Shown here: positions 35,322 to 49,117 of the stretch, piece by piece
Position numbering within the stretch: the stretch's first letter is position 1
Layout of the letters: every line of letters begins with the position of its first letter
Source: Atopsyche davidsoni
Lineage: Eukaryota > Arthropoda > Insecta > Trichoptera > Hydrobiosidae
Direction of reading: 5' to 3'
Assembly: GCA_022113835.1 (NCBI GenBank)
Contig: JAILWY010000018.1
Coordinates: 19,305,501-19,369,500, forward strand
DNA length: 64,000 nt
Position numbers and translations under genes: made by a program
Notes under the pieces: model-generated
Told to the model about the DNA's origin: nothing
What the model saw: the letters and a program-made list of their open reading frames with translations, nothing else
Database searches by the model: none

Positions 35322-36521
35322 AAAATAACATACATACATAACACTTATTTTATACGTAAAACTTGAATATCGACGATTCCATACAATGTCTATAATAATA
35401 ATATCTTTATATTTTTTTATATTTTGGTTCTCTGTAGAATATCTTAAAAGATACAACGCTAATTTTTTGCATGTAAGTTCATAAGTTTTTCCGCAGTTAT
35501 GTGCCGAATTTCAAGACGATAGGATAATATTTTTATTCATATACTAATTGAATAAAACTATAAAATATGGTTTAGGGAGTTTCAATATGTACGAATTATA
35601 GGATTCTGATGTTCACCGCGAGAATTTCAAATTTAGAATTTTTCAAATAAAGAACAGTGCAATGAAAAGTGATGCGTTGTTTGTGACACAAATGTCAAGC
35701 AGTGAATTGGAAGGAAAACGTGAGCAGCGTCTTTTTAAAATTCGAATATTCAGCCAAACATATGTTCAAACACTATTGCACCGTTCATCGAATACGTCAT
35801 TCTGTGACGGACTACATTTCTAGTTATTATATATTACGTATAATTCTCATATAATTAACACAATAAACTTTTGCGTGTCATATAATATTTTAGCACCGTG
35901 CTGGGCTAGTTTTCAAATCATTTGTCTCAGTATTGTTGTTTACTGGTATTTATGATTAATTCAGTAGAGTGAAGCGATGATCTTCTTTTGTTGTTATTTA
36001 TTATTTCATATTTTTAAAAATCAATTGAACCCAAACTATTTTAAATATTTAATAATAACTATTGACTATGGATAACTTACGTTGAATATTTTAAACAGAA
36101 AGTACTTGCTGGAGTACCATAATAAAAATTTTATTTAGAGATAAAATATTGTTCCAACTTATTATTTTCTGACCTGACTTACTATCCTTATATTGTTGTA
36201 ATAAAAATGTTCTCATTGTCAATAATTTATAGTGTGGTTAGTGGCGATCAACAATTATTGTGAAGCGAAGTGAATTACTGTGCATTATTAGTATTGTGAG
36301 AAGAAATATAAATTATAATAATGACCCAATGATTATGTCGTCTCATTGAGTCGATTGAGCCACCCTACTTGACTCGGGAGTCTTCTATTTACTGGCCGAG
36401 GACAATGACCTCTCTGGTGCTTACAGATGTTTGGAGAAAAAAGTCTCCTGCTACTGAAGGGGACTTCTGTCGGAAGTCCTCACAACAGAAAACAAACGCA
36501 CACACTGACAGTACAAATTAA

Positions 36522-36686
36522 AGCAGCCTATACGCGCACCATCAAAAACCGATCGGTAACATAAAAAAATAAAAGGACGCTCTTAGCTAAATAATTATTA
36601 GTCATGTGTAGAGAACAACACAAAAGAAAACTGTATTGGCTAGTTAACGTTCGGTTGTCAGTTGCGCCGCGACGTGTGTAGGCACC
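36522..36686. mobile_element. MITE family D copy
   Basis: It has AGCAGCCTATACGCGCACC on one side and GTTCGGTTGTCAGTTGCGCC and GTGTGTAGGCACC on the other, with AAGGACGCTC and TATTGGCTAG inside. Confidence 0.65.
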
Positions 36687-39108
36687 TTAATTATAACTTA
36701 TACTGCGTCATATCATATGCACGTAATCACATAAGTCGAATGAAGTTTCTTCAAATATGAGTTGATGGTGTTTTTTATCTATGATGGTTATATTAAGTAT
36801 ACGTGAAATTTACTCATGAAAATAACTGCATACAATGAATCATAATTCATCAATTACTGTTTAGTTCATCTCAGTGTTTAAATATTAAATTAGTAAGTTT
36901 TACAGGTTTGTAATGTTTCAAACGCAAATAAACTGTTTTTTTTTTAATTTTATATTATTTTCAGAAAATTACTGCAATATTTAAAAGCTTATCACAACAA
37001 AGTATTTAAATGGTTTTAATATTTAGTATACACAAGATCTTAATTTTATAATCTTCATTCATTTTAATTATACAGGCTCCATTCTCCAAGAACCACAAAA
37101 GCAAGCTAAGCAAACGATAATGTCACAATTTTTTTTCGTGTCATTTTTAGTAAAGTAGCATTTTAGAATATTTTATTTTTATTAAAAACATTATAAATGG
37201 CCCATTTGTCAGAGCTTAATATATAATAAACAGGAGACATACTCATACGAATTTGCTATTCTATGAGAATTTGTCTTTAATAGAAATAATATTTTTTTTT
37301 GCTGTTAACTAAAGAATGAAGGCTGACAGAACGAGGAAATCATTTATGGGTACTTTCTTAGAATCATATATGTTTTTACTATTATTAATTTTAAAAATTT
37401 CTAAAATTCTTTACAGGCATAATATTAAATAATACAATAAAGTATTGCGCAGTAAAAATATGAATTATTAAAACAAACAGTAAATAAAAATGTGTGGGGT
37501 GTCATGGGAAATCATATTACTTATAATCAAAAAAAAAAAAAAATTCATTCAATATTAAAATCATTTAATTGTGTTTAATTATATAGGTGAAATAAAAAAA
37601 ATGATACTAAAAGATAAAATATTTAAACAAATTATATTTGAAAAATATATTTTTTTTCTAAAAGAAATATTGCGTCACTTTCTAGACGCGTGTATTTTTT
37701 ATCTTAAAAATGTTGTGAATTTTTCAAATACCAATTATCTGACAATCACCAAATCTATAAATAAACTTTTGTTTTTACATTCTAAAAATATATAATTATA
37801 TACAGACAAATAACATGAAACCTCTCAGGGAAGTAACTCTGAGGCCCTTTTTCTATTTCTGTTTCGTGAGGGAGGGAGGGCATCTCCAGTCGGCTCCGAA
37901 CAATTGTCAACATCTATAAGTAACTAATTTGCCTCCAACCCAATAATAAAAGATGTTATGAAAAAAGCGAACGACATCTCATTAGATCTACGGCGAAAAT
38001 ATGCTCGAATAGCAATGTTCTTGCTTTTCCAAAAGAAGCTCTTTTCTATAAAAGTTTACTATATCAGATATTTTTATCTCATAAATTATTTTATTTAATT
38101 TCATCACACATTCTTACAGTTTAACACCAAAGTTCCGACAACTAAGACAAGGCTTAAATTAAATTGATGCTATTTATACGCTTCGTGAAATTACAAATCG
38201 ATATTTCTAGTTATTTATTTACGTTGAAGAGTACTTTACAATTGGATAACGAGTCACAAAAACGTGAAAAGACGTCAATCGGGCGTTTCTCACGACCGCA
38301 ATAAGACTCGTATTGATTTGATATAAAACAAACTATCGGGGGTCACCTAGAAAGCAGGACACTTATTATTCTCTGCCCTTTTTGTTCAAAACCTGTTTAC
38401 TATACATGGAGCACTGCAGGCCAACTCGATGGTGGGCTCTCGTAGACCGCCTGCCTACTTCATTCATACTATCTCCTGACTAGAGTAACTCTTTCTCTGT
38501 GCCCTGTTAAGTTTGACACATTAGGGCTACAAGTATGCAAGACACCAGTATGCTACAAGTAATATGACAGACGTATATATATAGTTAACAGACATCGTTT
38601 AAAAAAATGTGACTAACCAGCGAGACGTGCCTGTCTTAGCAGAGTCGTCTGCTAAAGCAGGACTAAGTAAATTACGATTGAACAAAGTTATGGTCTAGTG
38701 TTTATTTTAAGGTTCAACAACTTTTCATGCAACTGTTGCGCCACTGTCTAACTCATTTTTAACAGTTAGTAAATATTTATATTAATACATACGACAACCA
38801 AATTAAATCGAAAAGTTTGGACCGCATCGAGTAATCGTTCACTATATCAGATAATACTTTAACCTTGTTTGTTAACACAGTGCATACGTAAGATATGATT
38901 AAATATTGTTTAAGAATGCTTTTTGTTTTATGATCGTACAAAGTAATTTAATACAACGCGGGATATGACGAAACTTTGACGTTGAACCAAGCTCAGAAAG
39001 TATCCCGCGTCAAACGGGATGAACTTAACCATTCTTTTTATTTAATTACCTCGCGTGAACTCGCGTGAAATGCGATAACGTGATCACAAGTGACTCGGCG
39101 TGCAGGGC

Positions 39109-39249
39109 CATGACAATGGAGGGGCCTTTATTCAGCAGCGAGCACGAGAACGCATTGTTCAGGAAACTTGATTCGGCCTGAATTCCTGCCCAACCGACGA
39201 CAAGCCGTCCAAAAGAGCTACACTCCTTTATTGAGGACCATTGTCATGT
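39109..39249. repeat. short inverted repeat in moderately GC-rich patch
   Basis: GCCATGACAATGG and ACCATTGTCATG face each other 125 bp apart. The patch between them is less AT-rich than its surroundings but has no supported gene. Confidence 0.35.
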
Positions 39250-40199
39250 CTCTAATCCTTCTTAGCCAGAATCGTTTGCGAAATGAATCATGCATAGTCA
39301 ACACAAAGTCATTGTCAACATGGCCGGCGTCCGACTGCGGAGGATGGAGCGGATGTCAGATGGAGGGCTTCTCGTATGCCTCCCATCCTACATATATCTG
39401 ATTACTTTAAACATTTCAAGCACTCATTTACATGCTATTATAGAAAAAATATTTTTCTACAAAATATAATTTAATATTTTATAATTTGTTTACTAATTAT
39501 GAATTGAAACGCACTCAGTAATGTTACAAAACAATTCCGAACAGAGGTGATTAATTTTGTTTACCAAGTACTTAATAGTTAAAAAAAAATATGCATGCTT
39601 GAAAATCTTTATGCTCAAAATATTTTTTTTTATATGTTTTTAAGATACGTTACAACTTATACACACGGTATACTTATATGACAGATGTGAAAATGTAGTG
39701 AAAAGACCTTCGTTCAACAACCATAATCTGTGACTGCCTCGATAAGGAGGTATTCACATTAATTAAAACCGTTGTCCAGGTGGAGATAGAGAAACACCAT
39801 GTGCTGTTCCTGCCTCATGAAGTATCAAGCTATTAGATATTTTACTTTAATCATAGGTGACATTCAAACAAATGCTTGAACTATCTGTACTTATTAAAAT
39901 ATAAAATACTTCATTATAATAATGTGTTTTGCTATACTTAGCAAAATATTATTTTGATATCCAAATTGAAACGATTTCTCCACAGGAAGAAAAAATAGCA
40001 AGAGCAAATATTGAGAGCACTATATGACTGCGTATCATATCAAAAATTTAAACAATGGTTATTTAATTTATTTTTTGAAAAGAAACGTTCAATAACAAAT
40101 ACCGTTAAATTTAAAATAAAAAAATCAAAACATTCGTTTATTAAAACGGCTGCATTTGTATCACGAAATGCGCGTTGTACTGAGCGATTGGGTCTAGAA

Positions 40200-40622
40200 C
40201 AGTGCTTCTCAAAGTGGTCCCTAGGGACCCCCGGGGGTTCCTGGGATCATTCAGGGGGTCCTTAGAAAATTAAAATTGATTTGGGGGTCCCTGAACAACG
40301 TCAGGGGGTCCGCGCAAGGTTTAATATAAATTTAAAAAATTGTGACACATTTTTAATAATATGGAAGTTAAAATAAATAACAATGAATACATTATTAGCG
40401 ATTTTTACGTCCTAAGTAAAATATAAATATAGACAGGTGCATAAAACACAAGTAAAAACAGGCATCGCGGTGAGTCAGGTAAGTTAATACAGGAACGCAA
40501 TAGAGTCGATACTTGCACCAACTAGTCTATAATATGAATTTATGTAGTTTTCACCCATGGTCCGTAGGCAAGTTTTGACTATGAAAGGGGGTCCGTGGGC
40601 CAAAAGAGTTTGAGAGCCACTG
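40200..40622. mobile_element. hAT-type non-autonomous transposon with perfect 8-bp target duplication
   Basis: It starts CAGTGCTTCTCAAAGTGG and ends with the inverse of CAGTGGCTCTCAAAC. It is flanked by perfect GTCTAGAA copies at 40192-40199 and 40623-40630. The 423 bp include repeated GGGGGTCC motifs but no transposase. The ends resemble widespread animal hAT families whose termini read CAGTGGTTCTCAAA. Confidence 0.9.
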
Positions 40623-43600
40623 GTCTAGAAGGTCCCGCAGGACAACCGTGTCTCGGGTTACCCCTTCGTGTCCTAGCCTGGGAGAGTCCTGGAACGGTGC
40701 AGTCTTCACCCCGACGGGGAGGATCCCCGCGGGGTGAAGTCGGTACTGATACAATAAGACTTCTATCCGACCTCTACCTGGCGGTCATTAATCTACCAGG
40801 TGGCAGAAAGTGTTTCACAGTTTTCATCCAATGCATCCTGAATAAATATACCATTTTAAACAGTAAAAAAATTTAAGCACTTGAGACAATACGATATTTT
40901 TTGTGAGCGCTTTCGTTTTTCCCAAAGAAACCCTGTAATGGACAAAAGCTCTCTAATAAACGACTTTAAAAAGATAAGAGAAATCCAGGAAGAAGCCTGG
41001 AACACACTTGGAAATAAGAAGAATCATTTGCAGATTTTACCACAAGACATTGCTTCGAGTTTTTATTCCGTCTATTATAAAGAGATACAGTAATATTTTT
41101 GTGTCATTGAAGTAATTAGATGTTATTCTTATCTAATCGATAAAAAAAACAAGGCGTAACTTATTTGAAATTTCTTTTACACTAGGATTATTCTCGTCGT
41201 TTCACGAGTGAATAAATTAAACAAATATTGCATACACAATAAGCCTGTATTGGTTAAAAATGCGTGTTCATGAAATATTCAACACAGTAATTATATTTAA
41301 ATTTTTGTACAACGAAAATATAGGGTAAACAAAAGGTGCATTCTACAACCAAGCCATAGAGGCTCAACATTAGGTTAGCATTTATAAATAATTGATATGG
41401 TATATTTAATGGGTATTTCATAAACCTCACTATCTCTGCGGTTGGATGTATATTTGTATTTTGTTCAGGTTATTGTGGAACCTTCATAAAAAAAAAATTC
41501 TAGTTGTAAGGCGGTAAGGTTGTTCATATAATTCTGTAAACAATAATTTAAACTGAACGGTAACTGTAAGTAATAAATTAAATGATTTCGCTAGCTTTAT
41601 TTTTGTGCCTGAAAATATAATTTCTCATAAAAGAATGAGAAGGAAACAAAAAAAGCAGTCAACTTCCTCGACTGCAGGAAACCCAGAAATAGATGGGACT
41701 TTTTTAAAACCGGGCATATTTAACCAATATTTTTAACCAATAAAAATTGAACCGTTATAATACATTTGGGTATTTTAATATTCTTGTTTTTTTTTTTTTT
41801 AAAGGAATGGGTTATTTTGAGTGCATAATACTGCCTTGATAAACGCTTAAAACATGTTTTTATCAAATGTTGAACCTAGTTAAACCTTTAACGTTCACAT
41901 AGGTTTAGAAACTTTTCTGTTTTGAAGTTGACTGGGAGTAAAAATGTATTGATTAGAAAAACACAAATAAGTAGTAAATTGATAAATTTAATGATTAAAA
42001 ATGAATTGTACCGAGGAATCCACTGTTTAGGATTGGAAATAATGTAAGCTTCAATAGTGAATAAAATTTCAGGTATGAAACAACACTTTGAAATGAGGAG
42101 CAAAGCCTCGGTGACGGTTGTATGATTTATTTCAGACATTTATGATCGGCGTTCTCGTCGATGTGGAAAGCTTGACATATCAAAAGCAAATGACCGAGCA
42201 AGAAGCCAATTGATGAGTATCAAATATCACATCATTGTGGCGTGTGTAATTGGGGCGAGCAGAATGGGCTAATAGAAAACTGCTGAATAGATCTCCACCA
42301 GTTATGACTAAAAATAATAACGTGAAACAAAACAATTTAATACAAGTAGTTCTCGTACGATGAGTTCTAAGTATGGCCTGATATACTTTAGCAATGGTAT
42401 TATTTATATTACTGCGTGCTGTGACTGGTTATGTAAAGTTTTCTTATTTGATTAGTTTTTAAATATAATGTAAGAGCAATATTTAAAATGACTACTAAAT
42501 AATCACGTGAAAACTTTTACTTTACAAATGCATCATCAAATTGATAATACTGATGCGTGTTTTAAACAATAATGAAAACCATTGGAATTTATCACAAAAA
42601 CAATTTAAGCTACATTATACACTAATGAGGAGTAACTCAATATACCGTTTAGTTGTTTTTATAATAAAGTAATACTGTATTTATTTATAAAAGCACTGCT
42701 TTCACAAATAATGTTTATTTTTCAATATGAAAATATCTTCATTTTAAATCTATCATCTAAATAAACATAAGCTATATAATATGTTTGACAAAATAAAATG
42801 AGGTACTAGGACAATGTTGCTTTTAAAATTAGGTGCTGCAATTTTGATTGAAATCGGTTCCAAGAAAATTAAGTTTAAAAAAATATCTTCATAAATTTAA
42901 AAAAATAAAATAATTTAAATATGTTCACACGCCATCTTTAAAATACAGTCAGTACAATTTCACTATATCCACGTGCAAGCTGCATCGGTGCCTTTCATTG
43001 GATCTACGCTGTTGCCAGTTTTCAGTAAAATACTATTGATTTGTGGAAGTACAAGTGGATTTCTATCTACATTGATAATTTTACAGGATTCAGTTTGTTT
43101 TTAAAACTTTACATTATTAAAGTCTACAGTTAAAACCAGTGCTGTAAGGGACATGACTTTGTATTTAAATATAGACAGCTGCTGTTACAAGATGTAATGG
43201 AGAATCGGATGTAGAATAGATACAATTTTTTTGTCATGATTAGATCTAAGGATATCTCATTGTGGGTCCTAGAAAAGCAGAACCCTTTCAACAGACGACT
43301 ACAATAGATGTTCGAATAATTATATAAACCTAACCAATGCCAAAGGATTTGTGTATCTTTCGCCATTATTTAAATTTAAGGATACCTACCTGCTTTTCAC
43401 ATTTAGGTGCGTTTAGATTTTGGCAAAATCATATTATGCTATTATCTATGTAAACTAAAAAATAATTTAAACGTTATATTAAGCGCATTTTCAATACAAA
43501 TTATTCCCAGATTTATAACGCGGATTCTTAGGTTATCGAAGTAAACAGTTAGCTTAAAATTATGAGAAAAAAAATATTTTTTTAAAAGTATTACTTGTTA

Positions 43601-44332
43601 TGTTAGGCAAAACTCATTTTATTTTTAAACTCAAACAATTATTTTTGTTTCAATAGGTTATTAAATTCTGAATATATGCTGACTAAAAATGTAGTTTTAA
43701 CACACGCGAGGAAGTAACCACACCCGTTGCTCTTATAAAAAATTAAAATGGATCGCATTATCCTTTCACATCCTGTTCCTAGCTGCCCTCCTTGCAGAAA
43801 GACTAGGGGTGGTTGGACTATTTAATATTTGGGGGTTACGGGACCTTCAAGGGTACGAGGGTGCATTCTATTGCAGGGAAGTGCAGCCTGCTACCACGCC
43901 AGGTGACAATAGAAATGCATTTCAAGACGCGGTTACTAGAATTTAAAATTTACCGTGTCGACTCCAAAAATGCGCCACAAGACGACGGCATTCATTTAAA
44001 AATAATAATATTTGTAGTAATGTTCATAATTATTCACCTAATTCAGAGTTATCGTAATAATTATTTAATATTAAATGAGTCATAGCATTCAAGTATAATT
44101 TGTCATATTTGGAACTATTACAACTAATAACCAATTTTTTTAGTAAAGCCAAATAATTTCGCTTCAAGGCCGCTATATAAAGTTGATTTGAGTTTTAAGC
44201 ATTTAATGAGAAATAATTTGCAAAATGAATACAACGTATAAAATCTTGACTTATAAGATTATTTACATATTTAAAATCTTAACATGTTATTGATTAATAG
44301 TTTAAGTAGGAATTCAACTGAATTGCTTAGAT

Positions 44333-44464
44333 CAGTGGTCCCCAACCCTATGCCCATTTTTTATGCATTACATTGACTATGTCCAACTATAAATATACCT
44401 GGAAAAAAAATGGTGCCGGCATTCCAGAATGTGCTCTTGGGTGTAAAAAGGTTGGGGACCCCTG
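44333..44464. mobile_element. short hAT MITE with perfect 8-bp target duplication
   Basis: It is 132 bp long. Left end CAGTGGTCCCCAACCC, right end the inverse of CAGGGGTCCCCAACC. It is flanked on both sides by GCTTAGAT (44325-44332, 44465-44472). Confidence 0.92.
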
Positions 44465-44479
44465 GCTTAGATGTTTGAA

Positions 44480-45130
44480 AATTTCAAGCTGGCGTAGGCA
44501 AGGCGCAGTGCGTGCAGTCCCTTCCAATAAACCCAACCAGAATAGAGAACCGACAGCGCGCCACGTGGTGGGGCTCGGTGGGGCCGCCGCCGCACGCGGG
44601 ACCCGCAGCGCGCGACGGCACGCCGCAGCGCCGCGCGGCACCGCGCTAGAGGTCGGCTCAGCCAACGCGATGGCTGTGGCCGTGCCACCTCTACTTGCGC
44701 TCCCTCAGACAACATCACACCGCAATGAACTCAATACCAATCTACAAACACTGGCACGCAAGCTTTTGCGCATTGAACGCAGTACACTATACAATTAGAA
44801 AACGTTCGTATAGGAACAAATAAACACATGTAAAACTATATAAATTCGTGAAGGATGCGTCCAGGTCGGTTGAGCGCAAGTCTAGGGGCTTTATTCCGGC
44901 TGGCGGCGGTAAAGCGCGCGCTTCCGGTAAGAAAGTGTTTGATATTCAAACAAAACTCGTCTCGCCGCAGCTCTCTCGGGTGCGAGCGCAGCTGGGCTGG
45001 TCTCTTTCAGGGTAAAAATTAATAGCCGTGTACTCACCGGATACCCTGATCTTTTACCTCGCCGAGTATCTTCGATTAACCGAGCTGCCGATTGAGAACA
45101 ATCCATATGAAACCTAATCGACATCGGTCT
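44480..45130. promoter_or_regulatory. two small CpG-rich patches with donor sites
   Basis: CpG-dense DNA at 44560-44700 and 44885-45010. On the minus strand ATCCG is followed by GTGAGT at about 45037, and an ETS-like ACCGGAAG lies at about 44926-44933. It could be a promoter and first exon upstream of lin-28, but the phase of the most obvious ORF does not fit the known exon. Confidence 0.3.
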
Positions 45131-45997
45131 GATCTTTTACGTGACTCGCTTTGCATTGAGTGTTTTACTTTTTAATGCCGAACTTGTAGATGCACAAAAT
45201 TATCAAAATTTTAAAATATCAATGAGTATATATTTTCATTAGCGAGAACCAGCAAATTGACAATTTATTTATATATATTCAGGAATATCAAAAAGTTTTC
45301 AACCCGGTGGACTTCCTGTGTTTGAAATTGGATATATGCTTGTATAGTAGTATAAAATGAACATGACTGCAATAATTAAATAAATTTTTAAAAAAAGCAG
45401 ATACCATTGAAATGACTCAATTTAGCGCCCGAAGCAGTTAGTTTGCAGTAAAAAAAAAAAGAAAAGTTATTCGGTTGAAGGACACTGTGTAGCTGTGAAC
45501 ATAATTGGCCCTTTGCTTACAAAATACAATGTGTATTGTATATGGGTACGTATGTCAAGGCTGCAGAGGAATTCGACTGCACTGCACAGCTCCTGCAGAT
45601 ATCCACGAGTTTGGTTTAATTTGTAATACTCCATCCAAGTCATTTGGCTGTTTTACTTAATCTGATTTGTTTGTTAACAGACTACTTTTGATTTAGTAAC
45701 CGAACCCAATTTTTTTTCGTAAATTTACACCAATACATGTTGCATTTTATAAATGTATGTATACGTTATACTGACGTAAAATGATCGAGTTAAAAAATAA
45801 TATTTAAACTATTGTTTTTGTAATCATTTGTTTTTGAGGTGCATAGTTTTAATGTGTAAAAAATTGACGAAATGGTGGGGCAAATGCAGAGCTATAATAT
45901 AAATCCTCACAGGAATCGGGATGAACGCTTCCCCGTGATCGATCCACAGGGCACAGACTCCAACTGTGCAAGGCCACTCCACGCAAGTCTAGTAAAA

Positions 45998-46340
45998 TGT
46001 ATAAATAGCTGTTTGCTACGTAGACAAGCAGCCGAGTGTCGCTTTGTTACGCCCACAAATGTAGAATACCTACACCCTTGCGGCCCGCGCCCCTCTCCTG
46101 CGGCAACTCGCCTCCTTGAAAATAGATTTCCCAATCCACGTGCGAACGTTTAAGAATACCAAGATGGCGGCCGCGGGCAAGAAACCACAAATGCAGTGTG
46201 GAATGCGACATGACGAAACACCACAATAACCTACATTCCAGCCGCGGCGGAGGGAGACGACGCTATGCAAGCCTCGCGCGGCAGAGCGAGACGCCGCGAG
46301 CCCGAGGAGATGTACCGGGGAAGACTGGCTTGTAAACAAA
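45998..46340 (+). promoter_or_regulatory. candidate promoter: TATA box, YY1-like motif and CpG island
   Basis: GTATAAATAGC at about 45998-46006 is a near-ideal TATA box. AAGATGGCGGCCG at about 46160 matches the YY1/Pho motif common at transcription starts. CpG-rich DNA follows to 46340. The orientation and target gene are unknown. The YY1-like motif could equally serve lin-28 on the minus strand. Confidence 0.35.
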
Positions 46341-47039
46341 ACTCCGAGAGAATTCTCACTGTCAACAGCGGGCGAGGTACTACTATTAAAGATGTTTTTT
46401 TTTTATTTTTATTTTTTTTTATTTACTACGCTCCCGCGTGTTCATTCAGCAGACTGTAATCGACTCCCAAACATGTCACAGCGGGACTGCCCGGCGCCTC
46501 CGCCTCGCCGCTGCGACGAGCTTCTATGCGAGTCTAGAAGGTTTTATCGACGAGCTTAAAAAAATAACTTCAGTGTCTGCGTCATGTATTCTATGAAGTA
46601 ATAATTTCATATTAATAACAATAAAATATATTCTAGTTTTATCCGATTCACCGCGAACAGAAACTTAGGTCTTAGGTAAGGACTTAGGTAAAGATGTTGA
46701 AGTTATGAATACTATACGTAATTAAGAATTTATCTTGGGTTTCGAATTATTGTGGTGAATAGTTTGCATTGAGTGGATGACCCTCACATAGGTATCGTGT
46801 TCTTTTGGTGGTAGTAAAACTTGTCTAAAGTTCATTGATGATATATTTTACCGTCTAGACTCTAGAAAAGCAACACGAAATGTAAAACGAATGTATGTCA
46901 TAAAATATAAAAGCGAACCCAGACAATGTCGACATTTGTAACTCCTACGCCAACCACGGAGCAGGGAGTTACCAACACGTGCACGATTATTTTTTCATTG
47001 AACTGTAGAGCTGTCGGTCTTTCGTTTTAAATTTTCGGA

Positions 47040-47340
47040 TTCCGCAGTGACAATCGGCGCCAAACGAGCCATTATCACATGCGATACTGCCGACAGGACT
47101 TGTCCGGCGGTGTCAGGTGCTGACGGGGAAGACGGAGGAGGGCTGACCCGGAGGGAGACGAGAGGACAGCCCGACAATGGCGCGGCCAGCTCGAGGAGCG
47201 GCCACGTGGGCTAGCACATGGCGCTCTGCGCGAGGCCACCGCGTACCCGTCACACGTCACATTTGTTTTCGTGAAAAACTACGCAGTACGAAACACCAGG
47301 AAAACGCCGGGCGTCCTAGCAGAAGGACGAGCCGGCGACA
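47040..47340. promoter_or_regulatory. small CpG island with E-box
   Basis: CpG-rich, with GGCCACGTGGGC at about 47199 (a perfect CACGTG E-box). It borders the mariner element. No protein is supported. Confidence 0.3.
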
Positions 47341-47680
47341 ACCTCGTCATTCCTTTACCGTATATAAAATAAAAAAAAAATTAAAAATATATTGGGTGTC
47401 CAAACAAAGTATCAGGTATTTGTTAGTGCAGTAAAATAAAAAAATACTAGTAATCAAGTTTTTTTTTTTAAATTGATTTTACTACGATACTTGTGGAAGC
47501 CGTAAGTTTTAGAAATGCGAGTGTAGCTCCTGAACGCTCGACTAATCGAGTGCATGATGTACTGCGTCGAATAATTAATAAACTTTATGCATAAGCTTCG
47601 GGGATGTAGGTGTCCAAATAGAGTATCGGGTATTTGTTACTTCAATAAAACAAATACTACTAGTGATCAAATATTTTTTT

Positions 47681-47873
47681 GGTACTTATTTTTTATCCGA
47701 CCACCAAAAAACTTGTACCTAACCTAACCTAACCCAACGAATCGAGCGGTCATGGAAATCTGCAATGAACGAAATAAACGCCACAACGGGACTCATCGTC
47801 ATATGATAGATTCTTAAATCTGCGAGTACATGTACATTAAAAAAATTTGGTGGTCGGATAAAAAACAAGTACC
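47681..47873. mobile_element. short MITE nested in the mariner element
   Basis: It is 193 bp with ends GGTACTTATTTTTTATCCGA and its near-perfect inverse (about 28 bp, GGTACTTRTTTTTT..CCGACCACCAAA). It includes four AACCT units at 47717-47735. Confidence 0.65.
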
Positions 47874-47919
47874 ATTTTTTTTTATTGTCGATTATAACAA
47901 TACAAAATCGAAAATTGTT

Positions 47920-48270
47920 TCAAAAAGATGATGTTACCCAAATGGTGATCGTTACGCGCTTCTGGCACTCTTCTAATCTGGAACGAAAATTGCTGATAAC
48001 ACGCTGACACATAGCCCTCGATATTGCTGCTATTTCTGACCTGATGTTTTGTTTCAATTCCGAAACGATACTTTTAAGGTATCCCCATACGAAATAGCCA
48101 AGAGGGCTAAGGTCGTAACGTGAAATGACCTTATTAGGGAATAATTTGTTGACAGCTTCAATTGATTGATTGGATGTATGGCATGTTAAAAACCACGTTC
48201 TTGAGTTGAAACCTTGAAACTCCTCAAATTGGGCCCAAAAATTTTCGCAGTATATCGCAAAAACGGTCAC
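47920..48270 (-). pseudogene. mariner transposase C-terminal fragment
   Basis: About 116 codons contain SRYDLSPLGYFVWGYLK, which includes the last catalytic Asp of the DDD/E triad in its usual setting (DLxPLDYFLWG). MCQRVISNFRSRLEECQKR then matches the family's C-terminal helix. The first two catalytic residues are absent, because the N-terminal two thirds are deleted or replaced by the nested element at 47681-47873. The reading frame has no stops over this piece, but it cannot be an active enzyme. Confidence 0.75.
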
Positions 48271-49117
48271 TAAAACAAATACCCGATACTCTTTTTGGAC
48301 ACCCTATATATTAACGAACCAATGTCGTGCACAGTCCACACGAGCAACGGAACAATTCAAAGAAACTAAAAAAAAATTGTCATACATAAATTAATCTGCA
48401 TATTTTGATACATTAAAAAAATATTTGATATTTTCATGATTGTATTGTATACAGCTTCAGGGCGCACTATTCGATTTTGATTTATCCTATTTCCTTAAAA
48501 AATATTTATTTAAATATTATTAACATAGCTTTACCTCAGTTCAATAAGCTTTTTGTCTGTAACTACATCATTAACCGATGTGCATTAATTTCTAGAAGGC
48601 TTCTGGGAAAATCACACCTGCAAACAAGAACTTTTGTATATATTGATCAAGTAATTTAGTACGGCACAATCATCTATAATATTAATATAAATATAAGCAT
48701 CATGACAGTGGCAAGGCCCACGCGCGAAGAAAATCATTGCTAAATAAAAATGACATCAAATTCATCACTTTGAAATTAAAAATATTTCTCAATTACGAAT
48801 CAGTTGTGCGAAATGCTAATGAAAGCTCATCTTTGTATAAATTATTTTGAGGTAAAAAGCTTTCTTTAAAAAAAAACCTGACGGTAGAGCTTTGTCGCTG
48901 TATTTGAGAACGTGAAACATGTAAAATACAATAAGTAATAAAATAATACAGTGAAAGTTTAAACGATTAATATTTAAATATAAAGAAATTAGCAGTTACT
49001 GATTCAATTATATAGATATTCAGTATGATACATAGTTCAAACTCAGCTAGGTGTATTTAGTGAGTACTGATTTATTCAAGGTATTAAATTATTAAAATAC
49101 ATCTTGTTGAGGGACAG

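Larger units (their letters stand above)
35322..44332. other. AT-rich DNA, probably lin-28 upstream intron or intergenic
   Basis: Only the MITE at 36522, the inverted repeat at 39109 and the hAT element at 40200 can be named. I searched for a lin-28 start exon and found none that I can support. Confidence 0.5.
47393..48305 (-). mobile_element. decayed Tc1/mariner element with nested insertion
   Basis: The terminal inverted repeats are GGGTGTCCAAACAAAGTATC at 47394 and its partner ending at 48304. Both are flanked by TA-rich DNA, and they match over about 31 bp. A second direct copy of the left end lies at 47607-47640, so two overlapping or nested copies are possible. The minus-strand reading frame inside is the end of a transposase. 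At about 910 bp with a coding part of 116 codons, the element is defective. Confidence 0.75.

Noticed and set aside
45040..45124. First coding exon of lin-28 (minus frame beginning MSIRFHMDCSQ, donor GTGAGT)
   Set aside because: The donor falls in phase 0, but the first visible exon needs one base carried over. The sequence shows no resemblance to LIN-28 N-termini.
47717..47735. Interstitial telomere array of AACCT units
   Set aside because: Only about four units occur, inside a MITE. AACCT is the insect telomere word, but this is too short to be called a telomeric array.
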